Shown piece by piece: positions 9,091 through 17,336 of a stretch of DNA of 64,000 bases (position 1 is the stretch's first letter; each line of letters opens with the position of its first letter). Where the stretch lies: assembly GCF_016650635.1 (NCBI RefSeq), contig NZ_JAEKFI010000001.1:806001-870000 (forward strand). The letters are read 5' to 3'. The translations under genes were made by a program, and so were the position numbers. Below the pieces are notes generated by a model. The model saw nothing but the letters and a program-made list of their open reading frames with translations, was not told the DNA's origin and made no database searches. Source of the DNA: Pseudomonas sp. TH43. Its GTDB lineage: Bacteria > Pseudomonadota > Gammaproteobacteria > Pseudomonadales > Pseudomonadaceae.

Positions 9091-11993
9091 GACAAAACTT
9101 CTCCAGTCAGTAGGCTTGGAGTCTTAACAACGGATTTCGGTATCGTCGGCGCCGGCAGACTCGGCAACTTGCCGGACTTGTTCGCCGCCCCCAAAATCCC
9201 CGACGCACTCGGCATCGCAGCGCTCGCCAGCTTCGGCAACCCGGCCACACCGCCCTGCACCACGCCTTTCACTTGCTGTGCTGTTTGCATCGCACCTTGC
9301 GCCGTCTGCACCGCACTCATCCCTGTTTGTGCCATGTCCTTGCCCTTCTCCAGCATGTCCCAGCTCTTGCTCGGCAAGACCTGCGCGACCATCGCCTGCA
9401 CCTGGCTCGGCACTTCTTCAGCCCCCGGCGGGTTCAACGGCCATTCCGGTTTGCCGATGTAGCTGCCATCGCTCCAGGTGTCCGCCGGATCCTTGCCGAA
9501 CAACACGCGCGCCGGCCCCGGTGCGGCGCCCGCGACGCTAGCGAAACCTTTGCCGTCGAGCTTGCCCTTGATGCTTTTGCCCAGGGCGTCGATGACTTCG
9601 TAATCTCCTTCCTTGATGCCCTGACGCCCAGCGTACTGGTTGAACAGTTCCAGATTGCCCTTGCCCGGTTTCGGCGGTTCCGGGAATACACCGGCCAGAC
9701 TTTTCGCCCCGGTGTAGGCGAAATTCGCCGCGTGCGCGGTGTACGGGCCGCTGGTGGCGTGGGTGATGCCACCGGCGTTGTAGGTCGTGGCGCTGCCGCC
9801 GCCCTGAATCACCAGTTCGGTTTTCGCGGTGATGGTGATGCGGTCGGCGTTAGCGGTGATGTTGAGCTTGGCCAGCAGGTTGATGCTGTCTTTCAGCGCA
9901 CGCACGTCAATGTCGCCGGATGCTGCGACCAGCCGCCAACCCATGCTTTGCACGAAAAGACGCATGCCACGACTGGCACTGGCCAGCAGGCGTTTGCCGA
10001 TCGACAGGCTGGTGTGGCCGGTGCTGCTCAGCGCCAGGTGTTCGCCAGTGGCGATGTGACTGGAGCGCGGCGTGGTCAGGGCGATGCCGGCCGGGCTGGC
10101 GAGGACCAGATGCGGCTCGGTAAATTCCGGAAATTCGTTGGCGGTGAGGTTGGCCGGGCCGCTGCCGAGCACGCCTTGATGCTGGGCGTGCAGCGCTTTG
10201 GCCACGTCGTCCTGATCGCCCGCTTCCTGCGCTTGCAATTCCTTGGCCTGCACCGCGAAGCCGTCCTGCTGATCGCTGGCGGTGGCGAGGCGTTCGGCGG
10301 TTTCCGGCAGATCCTTGTGGTGCTTGGATTCATTCGGGCGCGGCTCGGTGGTAATCAACAAACCGGCAGCGGCACGTACGGCACCGTGGCGATCGGTGCG
10401 CAGTTCAAAACCTTCGCCGCGTGGCTGGCCGCCGCTTGGACGCGGATGAGTCAAATAACCGAGGTTGATCGCACTCGCACCGTGGTCACTGCGCAGCGCA
10501 ATACTGATCTCGCTGGTGGTGTCGTCGATGCGCAGTTCGTTGGCGCGGCTGCCTTTGTATTCCTTGCTCTTGACCGTGGCCAGGGTCTTGAAATCCGGCA
10601 GTTTGTACGGCGGCAGATTGGCGCCGTGGTACAGGCAACCGGTGATCAATGGTTGATCCGGATCGCCTTCCAGGAAGGTGATCAATACTTCCATGCCGAC
10701 CCGAGGAATATTGATCGAACCAAAGGTCTCGGCGGCCCAGCTCGATGCGACGCGCATCCAGCAACTGGTCATGTCGTCGTGCTTGCCTTCGCGATCCCAG
10801 AAGAACTGCACCTTCACCCGGCCATACTGGTCGCAGTAGATCTCTTCGCCTTCAGGGCCACAAACCACCGCGCTTTGTGTGCCGAGGACTTTTGGTTTCG
10901 GGTGATCAAGTGGCGGACGGTACGGCACGTCCCACGGGATCGCGCTGAAGCGGTTGCGATAACCCTGATGGAAATCGTCCTTGTTGTCGGTGGTGTCGCT
11001 GGTCACCGACTCTTCGAGCACCTGCGGCTGCTTGCCTTCGTGGAAAATTTCAGTGAGCAGCCACAGGTCATTCCACGTCGGGTTGGCGTGGTCGGTCAGG
11101 GCGAGGAAATGCCCGCTGACCAGAATCGGCTGATCACTGTTGCCCTCGGCCAGACGGTAGTCACTGCGATGGCGTTCCAGGGCGCGATTGGCCAGGTGTT
11201 TGCCGCGCTCGCGGTCAACGAAACGGCCCGGGTAATCGTAGTCTTCCAGATCCGGCTGGGCGCTGCTTTTGGCATCGCTTTCCAGCTCGATTTTCGGTTT
11301 GACGAAGTCGTAATCGCGGCGCGTGGTGCGGCTGGTGCGGGTGGCCAGACGCAGGCCGAAACGCTTGACCACCGGTTTGTCGGCAACCAGTCCTGAATCC
11401 TGCTGATAGGCCACCGGCGCGAGTTTCGGGAACACCGTCTGGTCATCGCCGAAGGTCAGTTTGTGGCCGCTGGCGGTGTGCTGGAAGTGGTAGTGAATCC
11501 CCTCCTCTTCGCACAGACGCTGGATGAAATCCAGATCCGACTCGTCGTACTGCACGCAGTAGATCCGTTCCGGATAAATTGCGCTGAGCTGGAAGTGGTA
11601 GTCACTGGCGAGGATGCCGTGTTCTTCCAGGACCTTGCTGATGATCTGCTGCACGGTCATCTGCTGGAAGATGCGCTGGTTGACCCGGTGCGCGAGGTAC
11701 GCCAGTTGCGGGCGCAGAGAGATCTTGTAGCGCGTCAGGCGCTTGCCCGCCTCGCCCTGGGCGATGCTGTAGACCAGCCCGTGAATGCCGCTGCCGCTCG
11801 GCGACAACTGAAGAAACGCCAGTTTGTGCAGCACGCTTTCGAGGTTGATCGAAGCCTTTTCGCTGACCAGTTCCAGTTCGAACTCGAAGGGGGTATTGAG
11901 TGCCTCTCGACCGGTGAACGACAGCACTTGAAAATCGCTGTCCACGCCATCGACGGTCAGATTGAAATGAGGCTGATTGGCCGGTGAGAACAT
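9087..11993 (-). CDS. vgrG: Type VI secretion tip protein VgrG with long C-terminal extension
   Basis: The product has 968 residues. The gp27/gp5-like VgrG core spans roughly residues 1-600, with typical blocks such as the DESDLDFIQRLCEEEGIHYHF segment and the VFPKLAP and GRVKVQFFWDREGK motifs. A DUF2345-type beta-helix follows to about residue 770. From about 779 to 840 the GNLELFNQYAG...GDYEVIDALGKSIKGKLD stretch looks like a transthyretin-like adaptor fold of the kind that docks effectors. The last about 110 residues are Ala/Gly/Gln-rich and helical, ending in a Pro/Ser/Leu tail. VgrG trimers form the puncturing spike of the T6SS. The extension probably docks the Rhs partner encoded by the overlapping downstream gene; that is inference. 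Confidence 0.96.
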   Translation of the reverse strand: MFSPANQPHFNLTVDGVDSDFQVLSFTGREALNTPFEFELELVSEKASINLESVLHKLAFLQLSPSGSGIHGLVYSIAQGEAGKRLTRYKISLRPQLAYLAHRVNQRIFQQMTVQQIISKVLEEHGILASDYHFQLSAIYPERIYCVQYDESDLDFIQRLCEEEGIHYHFQHTASGHKLTFGDDQTVFPKLAPVAYQQDSGLVADKPVVKRFGLRLATRTSRTTRRDYDFVKPKIELESDAKSSAQPDLEDYDYPGRFVDRERGKHLANRALERHRSDYRLAEGNSDQPILVSGHFLALTDHANPTWNDLWLLTEIFHEGKQPQVLEESVTSDTTDNKDDFHQGYRNRFSAIPWDVPYRPPLDHPKPKVLGTQSAVVCGPEGEEIYCDQYGRVKVQFFWDREGKHDDMTSCWMRVASSWAAETFGSINIPRVGMEVLITFLEGDPDQPLITGCLYHGANLPPYKLPDFKTLATVKSKEYKGSRANELRIDDTTSEISIALRSDHGASAINLGYLTHPRPSGGQPRGEGFELRTDRHGAVRAAAGLLITTEPRPNESKHHKDLPETAERLATASDQQDGFAVQAKELQAQEAGDQDDVAKALHAQHQGVLGSGPANLTANEFPEFTEPHLVLASPAGIALTTPRSSHIATGEHLALSSTGHTSLSIGKRLLASASRGMRLFVQSMGWRLVAASGDIDVRALKDSINLLAKLNITANADRITITAKTELVIQGGGSATTYNAGGITHATSGPYTAHAANFAYTGAKSLAGVFPEPPKPGKGNLELFNQYAGRQGIKEGDYEVIDALGKSIKGKLDGKGFASVAGAAPGPARVLFGKDPADTWSDGSYIGKPEWPLNPPGAEEVPSQVQAMVAQVLPSKSWDMLEKGKDMAQTGMSAVQTAQGAMQTAQQVKGVVQGGVAGLPKLASAAMPSASGILGAANKSGKLPSLPAPTIPKSVVKTPSLLTGEVLS

Positions 11994-12071
11994 TCCCTTG
12001 TTCCTTGCGCAGTGCTGCGACGCGCCTCAGATTGCAAGAATCTGACGCGATAAATTCTTTAAAAGTGAGTG

Positions 12072-12100
12072 CGCCCCGACCAGCGATGCCGGCCGGGGCG
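12072..12100 (-). terminator. GC-rich hairpin between hcp and vgrG
   Basis: CGCCCCGACC and GGCCGGGGCG form a stem with one mismatch and a 9-base loop, just after the hcp stop codon on the minus strand. There is only a weak T-rich stretch beyond it, so it may be a leaky terminator or an mRNA-stabilising stem. Either would leave Hcp, needed in large amounts, more abundant than VgrG. Confidence 0.45.
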
Positions 12101-12119
12101 GTACAACCATCAGCCGTGA

Positions 12120-12635
12120 TTAAACGACTGGAGCACGCCAGTCATCGGAACCCGAAGTACCGGATACTTCGTGGGTCCAGGTGATTTTGCGGTAGGTGAA
12201 TTGCACTTCTTCCAGGTGCGTGAAGTGCGCGTTGGACGGGTCCTGGCAGTTGTGCATTTTGTTGTTGATGGCGACGATGATCGCGTCTTCCAGTTTGGTG
12301 GTGTAGTAGTGCTCTTGGGTGCCTTGAGCCGAAGTGCGGTACCACTGGATAACGATTTCGCTCATGCGCTCGCCCGAGGTCAGCGCCGCTTGCAGCAGAG
12401 GCGAAGCCTTGTCGTAGACCTTGGTGATCACAACTGGCTTGTGTACGCGCTGACCGGTTGGCTGACCGGATTGCGGGTCACGCGGGATGATCACGTCGTG
12501 GGTGAATGCCTGAACCATGACCTGGTCTTCATGACCTTCCTGGTAGGTGTTGCCAACGGAGTCGGCGGTGAAGGCGCCTGCAGTGATCAGGCCTTGTTTT
12601 TCGCCGGTAACCGACATGTACGCTGGTGTTGCCAT
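12120..12635 (-). CDS. hcp: Hcp tube protein of the type VI secretion system
   Basis: The 171-residue product is a typical full-length Hcp: MATPAYMSV start, GxxTAGAFTADSVGN region, HKPVVITKVYDKASPLLQAALTSG, then YRKITWTHE near the C-terminus. Hcp forms hexameric rings that stack into the inner tube and is itself secreted. I chose the ATG at 12635 because AGGAGA lies 8 bases upstream; an in-frame TTG 21 bases earlier falls before that site. The gene is the first of the island, ahead of vgrG and rhs, with a sigma-54-type promoter about 70 bp upstream. The rest of the T6SS apparatus is not in this window, so this is an orphan hcp/vgrG effector island. Confidence 0.96.
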   Translation of the reverse strand: MATPAYMSVTGEKQGLITAGAFTADSVGNTYQEGHEDQVMVQAFTHDVIIPRDPQSGQPTGQRVHKPVVITKVYDKASPLLQAALTSGERMSEIVIQWYRTSAQGTQEHYYTTKLEDAIIVAINNKMHNCQDPSNAHFTHLEEVQFTYRKITWTHEVSGTSGSDDWRAPVV

Positions 12636-12704
12636 GGGGATGCTCTCCTTGCTCAAAAAGACTCACTCGACAGGCACCATTGCCCATCAGAGTGGCGATG
12701 AGCT

Positions 12705-12720
12705 ATCAAACTTCATGCCA
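12705..12720 (-). promoter_or_regulatory. Candidate sigma-54 (-24/-12) promoter of hcp
   Basis: On the minus strand the sequence is TGGCATGAAGTTTGAT. Compared with the consensus TGGCACG-N4-TTGC-W it keeps TGGCA, the G at position 7 and the TTG of the -12 element with correct spacing, but has A in place of the final C. The predicted start of transcription is near 12694, giving an about 59-base leader before the hcp ATG. Sigma-54 control of hcp operons is known in several Gammaproteobacteria. Confidence 0.55.
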
Positions 12721-12740
12721 GATACCACAAAGCCCTTTCG

Positions 12741-12753
12741 GATCAATGCTTTG
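12741..12753 (+). promoter_or_regulatory. Candidate IHF-binding site in the hcp promoter
   Basis: GATCAATGCTTTG matches the IHF consensus WATCAA-N4-TTR at all positions except the first. Its centre lies about 53 bp upstream of the predicted sigma-54 start site, between the promoter and the upstream palindromes, which is where IHF usually bends sigma-54 promoters. Confidence 0.45.
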
Positions 12754-12805
12754 AGCTGGACCCAGCGCATTCCTACGTCGTTTAAACCAAAATAAACAAA
12801 GAAAA

Positions 12806-12930
12806 GTGCGCAACTTCTTGCGCAGTGGTGTGCAAGAAGTTGCGCACTCGTCTGTACAGAACGGATTACTTGGCCTGGAGAGATGTGTCCACAGGGTTAT
12901 CCACATTTGAGTGCGCAAGAAGTTGCGCAC
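12806..12930. repeat. Three copies of a 20-bp palindrome upstream of hcp (candidate enhancer-binding sites)
   Basis: Copies lie at 12806-12824 (one end base short), 12828-12847 (one mismatch) and 12911-12930. The best copy is GTGCGCAAGAAGTTGCGCAC, with half-sites GTGCGCAA and TTGCGCAC. Their centres fall about 121, 144 and 226 bp upstream of the predicted sigma-54 start, the usual range for an activator of that class. Copies 1 and 2 are back to back and could also pair as an almost perfect hairpin. I do not recognise the motif. Confidence 0.7.
12885..12905 (+). promoter_or_regulatory. DnaA box (perfect) with a second weak box
   Basis: TTATCCACA at 12897-12905 is an exact DnaA box. GTGTCCACA at 12885-12893, in the same orientation, is a weaker match. 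Both sit between palindrome copies 2 and 3. A single perfect 9-mer can occur by chance, so function is uncertain. Confidence 0.4.
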
Positions 12931-12963
12931 ATTGGTGTGAGGGCCAAAATCAGGAATCCAGAG

Positions 12964-13040
12964 CCCCTCACCCTAACCCTCTCCCGGAGGGAGAGGGGAC
13001 TGACCGGGGTGTTTGGGGGAGGTACGCCGACGTGTGAAAC
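12964..13040 (-). repeat. Solo copy of the 102-bp repeat family
   Basis: Starting at CCCTCACCCTAACCCTCTCC, this element contains an inverted repeat (CCCTCTCCC-GGA-GGGAGAGGG) and then sequence akin to GACTGACCG, GTGTT and GGTACGCCGAC. It matches, in reverse orientation, the end of the tandem array at 34390-34953. It sits downstream of the GlxA regulator gene and may terminate that operon. Confidence 0.7.
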
Positions 13041-13070
13041 CGTGTTGAACTCGGGTTAATAGACGGCTTG

Positions 13071-14093
13071 TTATTTAACCAGCCGTTTTTCTTTCGACGG
13101 TCGATAGCCGAAATACGAGCTGTAGCATTTACTGAAATGGCTTGGCGAAACGAAGCCACACGCCACCAGCACTTCCACCTGCGACAACTCGGTGTGTTGC
13201 AGCAAGCGTCGCGCTTCGGTGATGCGCAGCTCCAGGTAATAGCGCTGCGGCGTGGTGCCGAGTTGCTCCTTGAACAAGCGCTCCAACTGACGCCGTGAAC
13301 GACCGGCGTAAACCGCCAGTTGCTCCAGCTCCAATGGTTCTTCCAGATTGGCGTCCATCAGCTTGACGACTTCGCGCAACGGCGCACTGACGCAGATGTT
13401 TTCATCCGGTTTGATCCGCCGATAGCGCGATTCCTCGAACGCCAGAATATCTTCGATGCCCTCGACCAACGCCTTGCCGTGCAAGCCTTTGATCCAGTCC
13501 AGCGCCATGTGAAAAGCGCCAGAGGGGCCCGACGCCGTTAGCCGGTCGCGATCGATCACGTAAGGCTCGCTGCTGACCTGGGTGGATTTGGCGATTTCGG
13601 TGAGCGCCGGGCGATGTTCCGGGTGGATCGCGCAGCGATAGCCGTCAAGCAACCCGGCGCGCCCGAGAAACCACGCGCCGTTCCACAAACCGGCGAGGGA
13701 CACGCCCCGCTCCGCCGCCGCCCGCAACAGGCTGGTTAGCTCATCCGTTGCCTTCAGCTCGGTTCGGTAACCGCCGCAGACCACCAGCAGATCCAGATCA
13801 TCCAACGCCGCCAGATCAATCCGTGCGTCCGGACGAATAACCAGGCCCAGATCGCTGATCACCTCAGCTTCGCTCAAGCCAAACGTGCGCGACGCAAACA
13901 GCTCGGCGCGCAACAGGTTGGCGGTGATGATCGTGTCCAGCGCCTGGGTGAAGGCCGGCAACGAAAAGTGTTCGAGCAGCAGAAAACCGGTGCGCGTCAT
14001 GCGGGTGTCAGCCGATTGCTCATTCAGATAGCGGAGGTTTTTCCCCTTCATGCCTCCGCTGAATTGGCGTCGTTCGATCAAGGTCTGGTCCAT
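13071..14093 (-). CDS. GlxA-family (DJ-1/PfpI-like + AraC) transcriptional regulator
   Basis: The product has 340 residues. Residues about 32-200 form a DJ-1/PfpI-like domain (LLVVCGG, SLAGLWNGAWFLGRAGLLDG, HPEH). Residues about 235-335 form an AraC-type double helix-turn-helix (LEQLAVYAGRSRRQLERLFK and LVACGFVSPSHFSKCY). Family members often regulate amine or amino-acid catabolism. The gene starts 50 bp after the Tat-dependent agmatine deiminase gene on the same strand, so it is probably the last gene of the agmatine operon and may control it; that is inference. The start is uncertain: an in-frame ATG at 14000 would give a shorter protein that begins directly with the DJ-1 domain. The C-terminus (PSKEKRLVK) is intact. 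Confidence 0.9.
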   Translation of the reverse strand: MDQTLIERRQFSGGMKGKNLRYLNEQSADTRMTRTGFLLLEHFSLPAFTQALDTIITANLLRAELFASRTFGLSEAEVISDLGLVIRPDARIDLAALDDLDLLVVCGGYRTELKATDELTSLLRAAAERGVSLAGLWNGAWFLGRAGLLDGYRCAIHPEHRPALTEIAKSTQVSSEPYVIDRDRLTASGPSGAFHMALDWIKGLHGKALVEGIEDILAFEESRYRRIKPDENICVSAPLREVVKLMDANLEEPLELEQLAVYAGRSRRQLERLFKEQLGTTPQRYYLELRITEARRLLQHTELSQVEVLVACGFVSPSHFSKCYSSYFGYRPSKEKRLVK

Positions 14094-14143
14094 CGGTCAT
14101 GTTGTTATCCGCCGATAGTTGGCCCGATCCGCCGCAGAGTCAA

Positions 14144-15265
14144 TCACGCCTGTGGCTGGTGACTGGTCACACAGTGAATCCCGCCGCCACCCGCCGCAAT
14201 CGCATCGATGTTGAGCTGGACGATTTCACGATCCGGATACAGCTTGGCCAGCAGATCAAAGGCCTTTTGGTCCGCCGCTTTGTCGCCGAACTCCGGGGCG
14301 ATGATCGCGCCGTTGATCACGAAATAATTGATGTAACCGGCGGCGAAGTCCGGGTTGTTCTTGTTGAATTTGGTGGTGCGCGGTTTGAGCGGCGGCGAGA
14401 TCGTATGTATCTGCAGCTTGCGGCCATCAGCGTCAGTGGCGTTTTTGAGAATCTCCAGGTGCGCCAGCGTTACCTTGTGATCGTAGGACTCCGGGTCGGT
14501 GTCGAGGTTGGCGATCACCACGCCCGGTTTGATGAAGCGTGCGTAGAAATCGACGTGGGCGTCGGTGATGTCTTTGTTCTTGATCCCCGGCAGCCAGATG
14601 ATTTTGCGCAGACCCAAGCGCTCCTTCAATTCTGCCTCGACATCAGCCTTGCTCCAGTCGGGGTTGCGGTTGCTATTGATCCAGCTGCTTTCGGTCATGA
14701 TTCCGGTGCCATGGCCATCGACTTCGATACCGCCGCCCTCGCCCACCAGTTCGCTGCGCTGATAAGTCGCTTGCGCATCGGCAGACACCAGTGCGGCGAT
14801 TTTCGCGTCTTTGCTGTGCTGCTGTTTGTTGCCCCAACCGCTGAAGTTGAAATCCACGGCACCCAGCCCGCCCTTGTCGTCGATGACGAAATTGGCGCTG
14901 ATGTCACGCATCCAGATGTCGTCCAGCGCTGCAGTCACGTAGGTGATGTTGCGGGTGCCGCAAAACTCTTCGGCGAGACTCCGCTCGTTCTTGCGGCAGA
15001 ACACGGTGATCGGCTCATAACGAGCAATGGCCCGAGCGATGCGACCGAGGGCTTCCTGGACGTCTTCGGTGAAGTCTTCCCAGATCGCATCCTGCGCGCC
15101 GAAGGCGATATAGGCTCGCTCGTGTTTGTCACCCTCGTCGGGCATGAACCAGCGTTCCTGTGCAGCCGCGAGCACTGTGCGCGGCGACAGGCCAAGGCTC
15201 ATGACCGCGGCACTGACACCGGCAACCACCGAGGCCTGTTTAATGAAATCGCGACGAGTCGTCAT
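14144..15265 (-). CDS. Tat-exported agmatine deiminase paralogue
   Basis: The 373-residue product starts with MTTRRDFIKQASVVAG, a twin-arginine signal with a hydrophobic run to about residue 33, so it should be folded and then exported to the periplasm. The rest is a peptidylarginine-deiminase-fold agmatine deiminase. It keeps the WMRD, EGGGIEVDG, DAHVDFYAR and C-terminal GGGGIHCVTSHQP motifs, with the catalytic Cys at about residue 365. The reaction is agmatine to N-carbamoylputrescine plus ammonia. I chose the ATG at 15265 for its Tat signal and AGGAAAA site. Together with aguA, aguB and the binding protein it reproduces the gene order I recall for agu2ABCA' of Pseudomonas aeruginosa, where the A' protein also has a Tat signal. 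Confidence 0.92.
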   Translation of the reverse strand: MTTRRDFIKQASVVAGVSAAVMSLGLSPRTVLAAAQERWFMPDEGDKHERAYIAFGAQDAIWEDFTEDVQEALGRIARAIARYEPITVFCRKNERSLAEEFCGTRNITYVTAALDDIWMRDISANFVIDDKGGLGAVDFNFSGWGNKQQHSKDAKIAALVSADAQATYQRSELVGEGGGIEVDGHGTGIMTESSWINSNRNPDWSKADVEAELKERLGLRKIIWLPGIKNKDITDAHVDFYARFIKPGVVIANLDTDPESYDHKVTLAHLEILKNATDADGRKLQIHTISPPLKPRTTKFNKNNPDFAAGYINYFVINGAIIAPEFGDKAADQKAFDLLAKLYPDREIVQLNIDAIAAGGGGIHCVTSHQPQA

Positions 15266-15318
15266 GGGTGCTTTTCCTGAATATCGGTGAGGGCCGGCGA
15301 TGGCTCGCCGGCCGTGGA

Positions 15319-16422
15319 TCATTGGCCAGTGGCGGTTTTGAATTTGGTCCAGGTGCGCATGCGGGCACGCATGTCGGCCTGGGAAATGTCCTTGCCCGCA
15401 ATCAATCGAGAATAGGTCGCTTCATCAAGATAGATGTCCGGGTTGTCGCGCATCACCGCATCGACGCCCGCCCGCGCCCTGGCGCTGGACGTCGGGTAAC
15501 CGGTGGCATTACTGATCGCGGCCATGTTCTCCGGACGCATGACGAAGTTGATGAACGCGTAGGCGTATTCCGGGTGTTTGGCGTCTACCGGAATGGCCAT
15601 GGTGTCCATCCATATCGTCGTGCCTTCGCGGGGCACTCGATACTGAAATTTCGTGTGCTTGCCGGCGCTGTCGGAGGTGCGCTGCGCCTGGGTCATGTCG
15701 CCGCTGTAACCGAGGGACAGGCAAAGGTTGCCGTTGACCAGATCGGTCACCGGTTGCGACTGAAATTTGCGGATGTAGGGGCGCAGTTTCATCAGCAAAT
15801 CACTGGCTGCGGCCAGATCTGCCGGTTTGGCGCTGCGCGGATCGCGGCCGAGGTAATTGAGCACGACGGCCAGCACTTCATCCGGCGAGTCGATCACGGA
15901 GATACCGCAGTTGGCGAATTTGGCCGCCAGTTCCGGCTTGAACAGCATGTCCAGACTGTTGACCGGCGCATCGGCCATGCGCTGTTTGATCTGCTCTTCG
16001 TTGTAGGTCAGGCCGATGGTGCCCCAGGTATAGGGCACTGTGGCTTTTTGAGAATGCTCGTAGTGGCTGCGCAGTTTCTGCAAACCGGGTTCGATGTCGT
16101 CCATTGCCGTCAACTTCGATTGATCCAGCGGCATCAGGCTGCCGGCGCGCATCAAGCGCTCGGCCACCGTGTCGCCGGGAAAAATCAGGTCATAGCCGCT
16201 GCCGCCGGAGAGCATTTTCGCCTCTAACGTTTCGCTGCCATCCAGAACGTCGTAGATCACTTTGATCCCGGTTTCGGCGGTGAAACGGCTCAGGGTGTCT
16301 TCGGCGAAATAATCGGCCCAGTTGTACAGCCGCAGGGTTTTGTCTTCGGCATGCGACGACGGCATGAAGCAGGTCAGTGCCAGGCCTATCGCGCCGAGCA
16401 AGCGTTTGTGGTGGGTAACCAT
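15319..16422 (-). CDS. Polyamine ABC transporter periplasmic binding protein (PotF/SpuD type)
   Basis: The product has 367 residues with a Sec signal peptide of about 24 residues (MVTHHKRLLGAIGLAL...SSHA). The mature protein begins with KTLRLYNWADYF, the hallmark of PotD/PotF-like polyamine-binding proteins. It continues with LSGGSGYDLIFPGD, a WGTIGLTYN segment and DSPDEVLAVVLNYLG. No permease or ATPase gene is nearby, so it either shares a transporter encoded elsewhere or acts as a periplasmic agmatine/putrescine buffer for the exported deiminase. The true start is the ATG at 16422, two bases after the aguB stop codon; longer upstream in-frame readings overlap aguB and lack the signal peptide. 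Confidence 0.92.
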   Translation of the reverse strand: MVTHHKRLLGAIGLALTCFMPSSHAEDKTLRLYNWADYFAEDTLSRFTAETGIKVIYDVLDGSETLEAKMLSGGSGYDLIFPGDTVAERLMRAGSLMPLDQSKLTAMDDIEPGLQKLRSHYEHSQKATVPYTWGTIGLTYNEEQIKQRMADAPVNSLDMLFKPELAAKFANCGISVIDSPDEVLAVVLNYLGRDPRSAKPADLAAASDLLMKLRPYIRKFQSQPVTDLVNGNLCLSLGYSGDMTQAQRTSDSAGKHTKFQYRVPREGTTIWMDTMAIPVDAKHPEYAYAFINFVMRPENMAAISNATGYPTSSARARAGVDAVMRDNPDIYLDEATYSRLIAGKDISQADMRARMRTWTKFKTATGQ

Positions 16423-16424
16423 AA

Positions 16425-17333
16425 TCAAACCCCTTGAGTGTTCCAGCGTGCATGAAGGTGGCGACCGTCCTGACTCAGCAGCGGCCCATACATTTCCGGA
16501 CGTCGATCGCGGTAGATGCCCCAGCTCAAACGCTCTTCGCGCATGGCTGCCAGATCGAGGCTGTGCAGCAGCACGCCGGTGCTGTCGCGGTCGGCTTCGG
16601 CGAGCAATTTGCCTTTGTGATCGCAGATGAACGACGAGCCGTAGAAGCTCATGTGCAGATCTGGATCGGTGGTCGCGACTTCTCGGCCCACTCGATTCGA
16701 CGCCACCACCGGCAGCAGATTGGCGGCGGCGTGGCCGCGCATGGTCATCTGCCAATGGTCGCGTGAATCCAGCGCCGCGCAGCCAGGTTCCGAACCGATC
16801 GCGGTGGGATAGAGCAACACTTCAGCGCCCATCAAGGCCAGGCAACGCGCCGTTTCGGGGAACCACTGATCCCAGCAGATACCGACGCCGAGGCGCCCGA
16901 ACGCGGTGTCCCAGACTTTGAAACCGCTGTCACCGGGGCTGAAGTATTCCTTCTCCTGATAACCGATGGCGTTGGGGATGTGGGTCTTGCGATACACACC
17001 CGACAGGCGCCCATCGGCATCGGCCACGGCCAGCGAATTGAAGTAGGCGTTGCCGGCCTTTTCGAACCAGCTCAGCGGCAGCACCACACCCAACTCCCGG
17101 GCCAGCGCAGCGAAGCGAGCGAGTACGCGGCTGTCGCGATACTCCTCGGCCAGCGCCATGTGCTTATGGCTTTGTTCGATGCAGAAGTACGGCGTGGCGA
17201 ACAATTCCTGCAACAGGATGACTTGCGCGCCCTTCTCCGCAGCCTCCCGCACCAGACGTTCGGCCTGATCGAGATTGCCGGGTAAATCCCAGGTGCAGGG
17301 CATTTGCGTAGTGGCAATGGTCAATAACGTCAT
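16425..17333 (-). CDS. aguB: N-carbamoylputrescine amidase
   Basis: The 302-residue product is a nitrilase-superfamily C-N hydrolase. The catalytic triad is visible as Glu43 (LQELFATPYF), Lys116 (YRKTHIPN) and Cys153 (GICWDQWFPE). It hydrolyses N-carbamoylputrescine to putrescine, CO2 and ammonia in the cytoplasm, the second step of the agmatine deiminase route. It lies 3 bp downstream of aguA and 2 bp upstream of the binding-protein gene, so all are surely one transcript. The length and motifs are those of functional AguB enzymes. Confidence 0.96.
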   Translation of the reverse strand: MTLLTIATTQMPCTWDLPGNLDQAERLVREAAEKGAQVILLQELFATPYFCIEQSHKHMALAEEYRDSRVLARFAALARELGVVLPLSWFEKAGNAYFNSLAVADADGRLSGVYRKTHIPNAIGYQEKEYFSPGDSGFKVWDTAFGRLGVGICWDQWFPETARCLALMGAEVLLYPTAIGSEPGCAALDSRDHWQMTMRGHAAANLLPVVASNRVGREVATTDPDLHMSFYGSSFICDHKGKLLAEADRDSTGVLLHSLDLAAMREERLSWGIYRDRRPEMYGPLLSQDGRHLHARWNTQGV

Positions 17334-17336
17334 CGC

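Noticed and set aside
9273..11396. A 707-codon plus-strand open frame opposite vgrG
   Set aside because: It is a shadow of the GC-rich vgrG gene on the other strand; the sequence has no domain and no ribosome-binding site, while the vgrG frame shows clear family motifs.
12885..12905. Chromosomal or plasmid replication origin
   Set aside because: Only one exact DnaA box plus a weak one, no AT-rich unwinding region and no dnaA or rep gene nearby.
9087..13070. A complete T6SS apparatus cluster
   Set aside because: Only hcp, vgrG, rhs, immunity and PAAR genes are present; no tssB, tssC, tssE-M or clpV-like gene is in the window.
15319..16755. Longer 478-codon reading of the polyamine-binding protein
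   Set aside because: The extension overlaps the aguB gene and lacks the signal peptide; the ATG at 16422 starts a clean signal sequence.
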